From Candidatus Acidiferrales bacterium (lineage in GTDB: Bacteria > Acidobacteriota > Terriglobia > Acidoferrales > UBA7541), in contig JASHYE010000367.1 of the NCBI GenBank assembly GCA_030043155.1, positions 1 to 22,801 of the forward strand: 22,801 nucleotides of DNA, written 5' to 3'. Positions 8,413 to 15,351 of the stretch are shown one piece after another. Under the pieces are notes generated by a model, which worked only from the letters and a program-made list of their open reading frames with translations, was not told the origin of the DNA and searched no databases. Each line of letters opens with the position of its first letter. Position 1 is the stretch's first letter. The position numbers and the translations under genes were made by a program.

Positions 8413-8442
8413 TATATACATCACAACGTATATACGTGTCAA
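8413..8442 (-). promoter_or_regulatory. arsR promoter with embedded operator palindrome
   Basis: A -35 box TTGACA (8442-8437) and a -10 box TATATA (8418-8413) are separated by 18 bases. The segment 8413-8434 is an inverted repeat with 7-base arms TATATAC/GTATATA around an 8-base spacer, so it fills the promoter core. Repressor bound there would block RNA polymerase. Transcription should begin about at the A of the arsR ATG (8406). Confidence 0.75.
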
Positions 8443-8613
8443 GACATATTATTCAACCAGCGCTGACCAAGCGCGATTCCAGCCTGTCATACATTCGTCG
8501 AAACGAATCAGGCGCGGCGGACTCCACTTCTTCCTTTGATGCGAAGCACAGGTGCCATATTCATTCGGATGGCCGTTCGCGATTGGGATACAATCTGCGG
8601 GCTCTCTACAGAT

Positions 8614-8763
8614 ATGACAGTCTCTTTGGGAACGCGACTAGAGCCCTACGAAACCCTCACGCCGCTCGGCGCAGGTGGTATGGCAGAAGTTGAGCTGCTT
8701 TGGCGGCGTTTGAGCCGCCAGGCGAAATCCCGAGCGGTTTTTGCGAGGGATCTGCTTTGCTAA
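8614..8763 (+). pseudogene. Decayed start of a Ser/Thr kinase gene
   Basis: An ATG at 8614 opens a 49-codon frame that begins like the N-terminus of the kinase just downstream: LEPYETLTPLGAGGMAEV against LGPYEILAPLGAGGMGEV. The DNA of 8641-8691 and 8781-8831 agrees at 41 of 51 positions, 140 bases apart. Similarity stops abruptly after the Gly-rich loop, at the hairpin element, and the frame ends at TAA 8761-8763 without any further kinase sequence. The ATP-site Lys is missing, so it cannot be a kinase. It is either the remains of a tandem paralogue or the original start of the downstream gene, cut off by an insertion and replaced. A possible -10 (TACAAT, 8589-8594) lies upstream, but with no good -35. 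Confidence 0.65.
8695..8759 (+). repeat. Small palindromic element flanked by 8-base direct repeats
   Basis: A perfect hairpin TGGCGGC-gtttga-GCCGCCA lies at 8701-8720. It is followed by an inverted pair ATCCC/GGGAT (about 8727-8751) that ends GAGGGATCTGC. The word CTGCTTTG occurs at both ends (8695-8702 and 8752-8759), as a target-site duplication would. The CCCGAGC...GAGGGATCTGC arrangement resembles short dispersed repeats I recall from Acidobacteriota genomes; that resemblance is from memory. No coding capacity. Confidence 0.45.
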
Positions 8764-11405
8764 ACACAGGCGCAAAATTGGGGCCCTATGAAATCCTTGC
8801 GCCGCTCGGCGCGGGTGGAATGGGAGAGGTGTACCGCGCGCGCGATACGCGGCTTGACCGCACGGTCGCGATTAAGATTCTGAACTCTCAACTGGTCGCC
8901 AGCATTCCGTTACGCGCGCGTTTCGAGCGCGAAGCCAAAATCGTTTCTCAGCTTCAGCATCCGAATATCTGCGTTCTTCATGATGTCGGCAGCGATAACG
9001 GAACCGAATATCTCGTCATGGAATTTCTGGACGGCGAAACGCTTGCCGAGCGACTGAAGCGCGGCCCGCTGACAACGGAAGAGCTTCTGAAAATCGCCAT
9101 TCAGATCACCGACGCGCTCGAGAAGGCGCACCGCGCCGGCGTGGTGCATCGCGACTTGAAGCCGGGTAACGTAATGCTCACGAAGGCGGGAGCGAAGCTG
9201 CTCGATTTTGGATTGGCTAAGCCTGCAACGGCAGGAGCAGCCGCGAACGTGCCGGCTTCGGCGCTGACTGCGGCTCCCACGCAAACCAGTCCTGCCCTTT
9301 CACCTTTCACTTCGCCGACGCTTGCGCTGTCGCAAGCCGGGACTCTAATCGGCACGCTGCAATACATGTCGCCAGAGCAAGTGCAGGGCATGGAAGCGGA
9401 TGCACGTAGCGACATTTTCTCATTCGGCGCGATGCTTTTCGAAATGGCCACGGGCAAACGCGCGTTCGAAGGCAAAACGCAAGGCAGCATCATTGGCAAT
9501 ATTTTAGCGAACGATCCGCCGTCGGTGAGCTCGTTGCAACCAGCAAGCCCAGGTCCGCTTGATCGCGTTGTGCACTTGTGCCTGGCGAAAGATCCTGATG
9601 AGCGCTTTCAGTGCGCCCACGATTTGAGACTGGAACTGGAGCGGATTGCCAATGCGTCAGCAGCGCAGACACCGGCCGAGGGGAAGACGAAACAACACTG
9701 GCTGCCGTGGACAGCAGCGGCCGTAATGGCGATTGCAGCGATCGTACTCGCAGCTGCGTACATGCAGAAGCTGCGGGCGCCCGCGCCGCATGTGATTGCG
9801 CTCAACATGCCACTCACGGATGTGGATTCGCCCACCCTGATCGCGCTTTCTCACGATGGCCGTTATTTCGCGTACATGGCCCAGAAGGACGGCAGGCGAG
9901 TACTTGCGGTCCGCTCCATGGAAACGGGAACCGTTCAATATTATGCCGATCTCGGTGTGGCGGCCCTCGCGTGGTCGCCGGATGATCGCTGTCTGTTTTT
10001 TGGAACAACCAACAAATTCGCGGAACTGGACGTGACGAACGGAGTCATCAACGAGGTGACGCCACCGTTGCTTACTGTTCGAGGCGCAGCATGGATGCCG
10101 AATGGCAAGATTCTAATTGGCGGAATCTCTAAGGGGATTCTGCAAATCGATCCATCGAAAGCAGGCATGCAAACATTAGTCAAGGGAGGAGACGCCGAGT
10201 ATTTGAATCCCGTGATGGTGGATGCCGGACATTTCTTGTTCAGCACGGGCAGCGTGGTAACCCGTATATTCCACGTGATGCTCAGTACCACGGACGGGAA
10301 GACAGTCCGAGAGCTTCCGATCACCTCGGACACTCCGGGCGATTATGCAAATGGGTATGTGCTCTTCACCCGTAATGACTCGCTGATCGCACAAGCGCTG
10401 CGACGTGATGGATCGATAGGCGCATCAGTCGATATTGCCAATCACCTGGCAACTGAATCCACGCTGTTTCCCACTTTTACCGTTTCGCGAGACGGAACCC
10501 TCGTTTATGAGAGCGGAACTGGCGGAGCCGAGGAACTCTTGCTGCTGGACCGAACTGGCAAAGCTACAACCTTGCCGCTGGTTGGCGCTTCATATAACAA
10601 TCCGCGCTTCTCACCTGATGGCAAATTCATCGCCTATGATCTTTTTGACGACAGCGGGAATCGCGATGTCTGGATTTATAACCTTGCGCTCCATCAAGCG
10701 ACTCGGTTTTCGCTGGGCGGAAGAAACAGCGATCCCATCTGGTCGCCGGATGGAAAAGAAATCGCATACACAACCTTCGCCAACGGGAATTATGAGCTTG
10801 TGGCGCGGCCGGCGAATGGAGCAACGGGCGAGCGCGTGCTGGTCAGCAATTCGGCGCCAGTTTTTGCGCGCGACTGGTCTCCGGACGGCCGATTTATCAT
10901 CTACGACCAGTTTATGGCCGGATATGCTGCTGTGGCTATCTGGAGGGTCGCGGTTGCGGCGGGCAGTACCCCTTCGGAGTACATAACCGGTGACGGCTTC
11001 TCCAAGCAGGTGGCCCGAATTTCGCCGGACGGAAAGTGGATCGCGTATGTATCGAATGAATCCAGCCAGAACCAAATTTACCTGGAATCGTTTCCGGAAC
11101 GAACCGGCAAATGGCAGGTTTCCACTGGCGGCGGAATACAGCCGCGCTGGTCCGGCGACGGGCGGCGAATTTATTTTCTCTCTCCCGATGACAAAGTAAT
11201 GGCGGCGGATGTGGCATTCACCGCGTCGGGACCGCAGGTCACAAAAATCAACGAGCTATTTGCCGTGCCGCCTTCGCTGATCGGCTCTGGAAATCCGCTC
11301 GACGTAACACGTGACGGGTCGCGCTTTGTGCTGAATGCTCGCCGGCCGGATACAGGGAAAACCTGGAACGTGCTACTGAATTGGACGTCGCTGGTAAAGA
11401 AATGA
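8757..11405 (+). CDS. Membrane Ser/Thr protein kinase with C-terminal TolB/WD40-like propeller
   Basis: This is a receptor-like Hanks-type kinase of 882 residues. The kinase domain (about 9-290) has the Gly loop G18-A-G-G-M-G23, ATP Lys40, helix-C Glu59, catalytic H131-R-D133 with K135 and N138, D150-F-G, and SPEQ at 205-208, so it should be active. The activation segment is enlarged by about 38 Ala/Ser/Thr/Pro-rich residues (157-194). One membrane helix (about 317-337) leads to a beta-propeller of about 540 residues with repeated SPDG(K/R) words (for example SPDGKFIAYD and SPDGKWIAYV), probably outside the membrane and sensing an unknown ligand. The frame is open from 8700, but the TTG at 8757 has GAGGGA (8745-8750) at good spacing and gives the family's usual start; the longer version would include the hairpin element. 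The gene converges with the acylase six bases away. Confidence 0.88.
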   Translation: MLNTGAKLGPYEILAPLGAGGMGEVYRARDTRLDRTVAIKILNSQLVASIPLRARFEREAKIVSQLQHPNICVLHDVGSDNGTEYLVMEFLDGETLAERLKRGPLTTEELLKIAIQITDALEKAHRAGVVHRDLKPGNVMLTKAGAKLLDFGLAKPATAGAAANVPASALTAAPTQTSPALSPFTSPTLALSQAGTLIGTLQYMSPEQVQGMEADARSDIFSFGAMLFEMATGKRAFEGKTQGSIIGNILANDPPSVSSLQPASPGPLDRVVHLCLAKDPDERFQCAHDLRLELERIANASAAQTPAEGKTKQHWLPWTAAAVMAIAAIVLAAAYMQKLRAPAPHVIALNMPLTDVDSPTLIALSHDGRYFAYMAQKDGRRVLAVRSMETGTVQYYADLGVAALAWSPDDRCLFFGTTNKFAELDVTNGVINEVTPPLLTVRGAAWMPNGKILIGGISKGILQIDPSKAGMQTLVKGGDAEYLNPVMVDAGHFLFSTGSVVTRIFHVMLSTTDGKTVRELPITSDTPGDYANGYVLFTRNDSLIAQALRRDGSIGASVDIANHLATESTLFPTFTVSRDGTLVYESGTGGAEELLLLDRTGKATTLPLVGASYNNPRFSPDGKFIAYDLFDDSGNRDVWIYNLALHQATRFSLGGRNSDPIWSPDGKEIAYTTFANGNYELVARPANGATGERVLVSNSAPVFARDWSPDGRFIIYDQFMAGYAAVAIWRVAVAAGSTPSEYITGDGFSKQVARISPDGKWIAYVSNESSQNQIYLESFPERTGKWQVSTGGGIQPRWSGDGRRIYFLSPDDKVMAADVAFTASGPQVTKINELFAVPPSLIGSGNPLDVTRDGSRFVLNARRPDTGKTWNVLLNWTSLVKK

Positions 11406-11411
11406 AAATTG

Positions 11412-11915
11412 CTATTCGCCCGGGTGGTACTCCTTCTCCATATGACCTTTGAGCTGCGAGCGGTAGAAGTACACCTCACGGAGATTGCCGGTGGCGTAGC
11501 GCTCGGCTTCGTCCTCGAAATGAGGCGATGAAGGATTGCCGCTCTCGCCGCCTGCGGTTACAGCACGCGCGCGAATCGTTTTTCCAAAATCCACAGCGGC
11601 GACGAAGCTGTTTCCACTGGTTCCGTACCATTTCTTCGTATTTGGATATGGGCGTGCACCGAAAGAAGCGAGCGAGCCCCAGAGTGATGAAGTGAACATC
11701 ACCGGGATACTCGGCTTCGAATCGTCAAAGTGCGATTCAATATCGTCGTCGAGACGCTGGAAGCGATTGATGTCGCCCCACGGAGTTTTCCACGTTCCGA
11801 AATCGGCGGTGAGGCGATCCGAGGCCGCTGCGAGCGATTGCAGCAACTGCTCGGGCGGCACTTTGGTTGCAACGTAATCGTAAATCGGAATATCGGCCCC
11901 TCGCGAGTCCCGATA
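11412..11915 (-). pseudogene. C-terminal remainder of the penicillin-acylase-type gene, after an in-frame TAG
   Basis: This frame is the same as that of the acylase ORF upstream and follows its TAG directly. It continues with family-typical sequence: PIYDYVATKVPPEQLL, DRLTADFGTWKTPWGDINRF, YGTSGNSFVAAVDFG, AVTAGGESGNPSSPH and DEAERYATGNLREVYFY. About 167 residues of the beta-subunit are therefore encoded but cut off by a single stop codon, with no frameshift. A GTG at 11861 could in principle start a separate 149-residue product, but no good ribosome site is seen, and a C-terminal fragment of an Ntn hydrolase would not fold alone. I read this as a recent nonsense mutation or a sequencing error. 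Confidence 0.8.
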
Positions 11916-13589
11916 CTATTGGCGCATCAAAACTGTGCCCCAAAAAACAGCAAGCGAAGTTGGAATGGAATCCGCGCCCCAGCGATAATCCCACGTCCTA
12001 AGCGCGGCAATTTGATCGCGCAGTTTCGATTTCAGCGGATCCGAATCTGGAACTTGATCCCACGCTTTCGTGAGTACAGGAATCGTCTTTGCAAACCAGG
12101 GCAGATAGCTATCGAAAGCGACGGAGGAAAGCAGCGTATCGATCGTCAAACCCTTATTGCTGGAGAGGGCTCGGACTGCGTGAAGTCCGCGCGCCGATTC
12201 GCCGCCGGTTTCAACATAAATCGGATAGTCGCTTTTCTTCAGACTGCCCACGCCGGCGGAGTTCCAGGGCGCGTCATTGGAATTGTAGAGCCACCCGCTC
12301 TTGGGATTGAGCAGGTGAGGCGTTTCGTCGAGCGTCAGCAGAGGGCCCCAATTCGTCGCCGGATTGCTGCCGTCAACGGGCTTGGTCCAATCGAAATGGG
12401 TGTCGCGGCGCGGAATGAAATCTCCGTGAAAATAGGCGATGTCGCCATCAGTATCGGCAAAAATCGTGTTGTTCGACGAATTCGTGTGCAGTTCCATCGT
12501 TTGGCGGAACGCCTTGTAATTGGTCGCCTTTGTCCGCGTGAAATCCTGAATGAGCGCTTTGATGTGCTCCTGCATCAGCCGAATGGTGAGCCATTTTCCA
12601 TCCTGCTCGCCGATGACCGGCCCATGCATCGTGTAATAGGCAGTGAACGTTCTGTGCGCCATGCCCTGCGGCGTGATGTATGACACAGTGATTTGCCGCA
12701 TGCGAACGGGAAGCTCTTTGTTCCCGTATTTGTAGTAGTAGCGGCCATTTTTCTTCGTGACCGTTTCCAGATATTCGCTGATGGCATTCACACCGCTCGA
12801 CGTGTGCATCCAGCCGATATGCGGATTGAAGCCCTGGTAGACGAAGAATTGACCCCACGTGACGGCGCCGTAGGCGTCGAGGCCCTCGTCACTCGCCATT
12901 TGCAGTTCAGATCGAAAATAAAACGACGTGTGCGGATTAATCAGCAAAAGCGCGTGCTGATCAACAGAGTCGGACGGCGCAATGGCAATGCCGTTGGAGC
13001 CGGTGGGCTCAGCAGGACCATCTTCGACCTCATCGCGCGCGGCGGCCTGTGAAAGCGGCTCTTTGCCGTAAAATTCGGCGATATCTGGGATACTCGCGCG
13101 CTCGATGTCTCCGCCGATGCTGCCTTCGCTGAAGCTGAGCGCCATCCACGGCTCGAACTTCGTGATAACCCGCGGCTTCACTTCGGGGTGTTTGTAAAGA
13201 TAGTAGTTGAGTCCATCGGCGAAGGCGTTCATGAGCTTTTGCAGCCACGCGGGGCTTTCGGCGTATTCTTTTTTCAGCGCGGATGGGTCGATGAAAAGCT
13301 TCATGCGCAAATCCTGGTAAATTTTCGATTGGCCCTCGGCTTCCGCGAGAAGCCCCATCGCGTTGATGTAATTCGTTTCCACGCGATTGAAATCGTCTTC
13401 GGCCTGCGCGTATTCCATGCCGAACACCGCATCGGCATCGGTTTTCCCGTAGACGTGTGCGATGCCCCAGTTGTCACGAATGATGGTGACGTTATGCGCT
13501 TCCTGCTCCCAGCGGGCGATCTCCGGATTGCTGGCCCCTACAGAAATGAAACAGGCGGAAAAAATGGCAAAAAGGATCAGCTTCTTCAT
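11916..13589 (-). CDS. Penicillin/acyl-homoserine-lactone acylase-type Ntn hydrolase (stop-truncated)
   Basis: Members are periplasmic amidases that cut themselves into alpha and beta chains and release acyl groups from penicillins, AHLs or related amides. This reading has 557 residues: a signal peptide (1-19, cut near VGA-S), an alpha chain with VTIIRDNWGIAHVYGKTDADAVFGMEYAQAE in its first part, then TG-S198-N-G, where Ser198 is the expected nucleophile created by self-cleavage, followed by LLLINPH. Beta-chain signatures YTMHGPVI and NTIFADTDGDIAYFHGDF are present. The gene stops at TAG (11918-11916), although typical sequence continues in frame to 11412, so about 167 residues are lost. The ATG at 13589 has AGGGG at good spacing and opens the signal peptide; the earlier in-frame ATG at 13619 does not. 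Substrate unknown. As drawn it is probably inactive unless the stop is read through or is an error. Confidence 0.82.
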   Translation of the reverse strand: MKKLILFAIFSACFISVGASNPEIARWEQEAHNVTIIRDNWGIAHVYGKTDADAVFGMEYAQAEDDFNRVETNYINAMGLLAEAEGQSKIYQDLRMKLFIDPSALKKEYAESPAWLQKLMNAFADGLNYYLYKHPEVKPRVITKFEPWMALSFSEGSIGGDIERASIPDIAEFYGKEPLSQAAARDEVEDGPAEPTGSNGIAIAPSDSVDQHALLLINPHTSFYFRSELQMASDEGLDAYGAVTWGQFFVYQGFNPHIGWMHTSSGVNAISEYLETVTKKNGRYYYKYGNKELPVRMRQITVSYITPQGMAHRTFTAYYTMHGPVIGEQDGKWLTIRLMQEHIKALIQDFTRTKATNYKAFRQTMELHTNSSNNTIFADTDGDIAYFHGDFIPRRDTHFDWTKPVDGSNPATNWGPLLTLDETPHLLNPKSGWLYNSNDAPWNSAGVGSLKKSDYPIYVETGGESARGLHAVRALSSNKGLTIDTLLSSVAFDSYLPWFAKTIPVLTKAWDQVPDSDPLKSKLRDQIAALRTWDYRWGADSIPTSLAVFWGTVLMRQ

Positions 13590-13692
13590 AATGGCCCCTG
13601 CGCGAAGAAATTGAGTCAACTCGAACGCGCCAGCCTAACACAAATTCTGCTCTGCAGGCCCCGCCTTCCCTTCAATCCTTGTCAGAGCTAAC

Positions 13693-14478
13693 ATGCCCTT
13701 CGAGAAAATGCGACGAGATGACATTCGGCGCGTGGGCTTGGCGCGGGTGCTTTCGAAAATGGGCTACTGCTCGCGCTCGCGCGCTGCTGAATTGATTCGC
13801 GCGGGGAAAGTTTGCCTGAATGGAGCAGTGCGGCACGATCCTGAGTTGCCGGTTCGATTGGGCCATGACCGGATTGAGGTCGCGGGCCAGCTTGCAGCCG
13901 CTGCGAAGCCGGTCTACCTCATGATGAACAAGCCGCGCGGCATCGTCACAACTGCTTCTGATGAAAAGGGACGGCAAACAGTATATGAGAATTTGCCGCG
14001 CGAACTGCCATGGGTTGCTCCTGTAGGGCGGCTTGACAGGGCCAGCGAAGGCTTGTTGCTCCTCACCAACGATTCCCAATGGGCTGCGCGCATCACTGCG
14101 CCGGAGTCGCATCTGGACAAAACGTATCACGTGCAGGTGAATGCGCTGGTGACGCCAAAAGATTTAGAGCGCCTGGTGCGTGGCGTACGGATGAAAACGG
14201 GCGAAAAGCTGCGCGTAAAACGAACGGAAATCCTTCGGCAAGGCGAACGCAACACTTGGCTCCTGATCGTGCTGGATGAGGGCAAGAACCGGCAAATCCG
14301 GCGAATCCTGCAGCAAATGGGAATGGAGACGCTGCGCCTTGTGCGAGTGGCCATCGGCCCCCTCGAATTGGGCGACCTTGCAAAGGGCGCACACCGGTGG
14401 TTAACGCGCGAGGAAAAGGTCAATCTGGATCGCGCAATGCAGGCCCGCTCAAGAAAAACGGATTCATCAGCGCAATAG
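13693..14478 (+). CDS. RsuA/RluB/RluE/RluF-family rRNA pseudouridine synthase
   Basis: This enzyme converts a specific uridine in 16S or 23S rRNA to pseudouridine in the cytoplasm. Its 261 residues comprise an S4 RNA-binding domain (about 16-62, LARVLSKMGYCSRSRAAELI), a linker with MMNKPRGIVTT, and the catalytic domain with VGRLDRASEGLLLLTND, where Asp115 is the nucleophile. KNRQIRRILQQMG and LVRVAIGPLELG follow, as is standard for this family. Sequence alone does not tell RsuA (16S) from RluB (23S), so no symbol is given. The start is uncertain: the ATG at 13693 has only a weak ribosome site, and the ATG at 13708 is an alternative that keeps the S4 domain. The gene diverges from the acylase and converges with the exported protein downstream. 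The basic tail after about 250 looks unstructured. Confidence 0.9.
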   Translation: MPFEKMRRDDIRRVGLARVLSKMGYCSRSRAAELIRAGKVCLNGAVRHDPELPVRLGHDRIEVAGQLAAAAKPVYLMMNKPRGIVTTASDEKGRQTVYENLPRELPWVAPVGRLDRASEGLLLLTNDSQWAARITAPESHLDKTYHVQVNALVTPKDLERLVRGVRMKTGEKLRVKRTEILRQGERNTWLLIVLDEGKNRQIRRILQQMGMETLRLVRVAIGPLELGDLAKGAHRWLTREEKVNLDRAMQARSRKTDSSAQ

Positions 14479-14525
14479 CGACCACGAAGGAAATCACGAA
14501 TGAAAGTCCACCCAAAGCGGAAGCG

Positions 14526-15122
14526 TCAGTTCGTGTGCGCGACGTTATAGGAGCCGCTGAAGAGGAACGTTGCGCTGGCAATTGCCTGAGGCGCCCACCA
14601 AATTCGGTGCGTCCAGCCGGAGCTGCGCTGGAAGCGGCGCGCGACATAGTCGAGGCCAATCGGTATAGCCTGAATGGCGCCATAGATTCTGTCGGAGCTG
14701 GCGAACGGACGCATCAGTGGGTCGGCTTCCACGCGCCCGTTGGAGAGCGCGTAGCGCGTTGACCATGCGTCGAATCCCGCGGAGCTGTGCTCGACGGCGC
14801 TCAGAAAAATCCAAGACTTCCTGTGAGTGATGGGCGCCTCATCGGGCGGCCGGAAGGCGGGCGGCGAAGGCAAACGCACGCTGGCCATGGAAGACGCAGT
14901 GAAGTCAACCGATGAAGCCGACGGACCAACGGTCCGCAGGCTCGTCTTGGTGGCGTCAGGCACGGAATTCCTGCCGGATGCGCTTAAAGAAGCGCTGGCA
15001 GCACTCCCAGGCGCGAGCGCGTGCGTTTCGGTAACAGTCTGCGTATTCGCCGACTGGGCAGTATTTGCGGCGGCTCCGGCCACCGGGAATTGAAAGAGCA
15101 GCACTGCCACAGCCAGGATCAT
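14526..15122 (-). CDS. Exported or membrane protein of unknown function
   Basis: This is a 198-residue product that I cannot assign to a named family. It has a signal-like hydrophobic N-terminus (1-18, with a possible cut after AGA), then a low-complexity Ser/Ala/Thr-rich stretch (about 20-95), then a compact C-terminal module (about 100-198). That module has WIFLSAVEHSSAGFDAWSTRYAL, an acidic-Pro patch VEADPLMRPFA, a semi-hydrophobic segment (about 146-160) and a last hydrophobic stretch (about 177-190). The pattern resembles conserved short membrane proteins I recall from Acidobacteriota, but no role is known to me. The ATG has GGAG upstream at reasonable spacing. It ends 47 bases from the convergent pseudouridine synthase, and nothing nearby suggests a partner. 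Confidence 0.72.
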   Translation of the reverse strand: MILAVAVLLFQFPVAGAAANTAQSANTQTVTETHALAPGSAASASLSASGRNSVPDATKTSLRTVGPSASSVDFTASSMASVRLPSPPAFRPPDEAPITHRKSWIFLSAVEHSSAGFDAWSTRYALSNGRVEADPLMRPFASSDRIYGAIQAIPIGLDYVARRFQRSSGWTHRIWWAPQAIASATFLFSGSYNVAHTN

Positions 15123-15275
15123 GCGCGTCGCTCCGTAACGACCCTATTTCACTAGAGCGACGCCCCTGTGGACAATGGTACAGGCGAGCAATTTACCAGT
15201 ACTTTCGGGCAGCATGCAGATAGTACCAATGTCCAGGATGGGTTGCTTGGGTTTTCAAGGCTGTGGAGAATCCCT

Positions 15276-15319
15276 GAAAAATAGAAAGGGCCGGTCAGCT
15301 GATTGCGGCTGGCCGGCCC
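15276..15319 (-). terminator. Rho-independent terminator of the TonB receptor gene
   Basis: Read on the minus strand, a 12-bp stem (GGGCCGGCCAGC with GCTGACCGGCCC, one wobble pair) lies at 15319-15308 and 15299-15288, with an 8-base loop. It is followed by TTTCTATTTTTC. It begins about 32 bases after the receptor stop codon. Strong stem and T-rich tail make this the clearest terminator in the window. Confidence 0.88.
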
Positions 15320-15351
15320 CTGATTTAGTTCTAGACCACCTCTTGCTGAGA

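Noticed and set aside
11730..12683. 317-codon open frame on the plus strand
   Set aside because: It is antisense to the acylase gene, which carries strong family motifs over the same bases.
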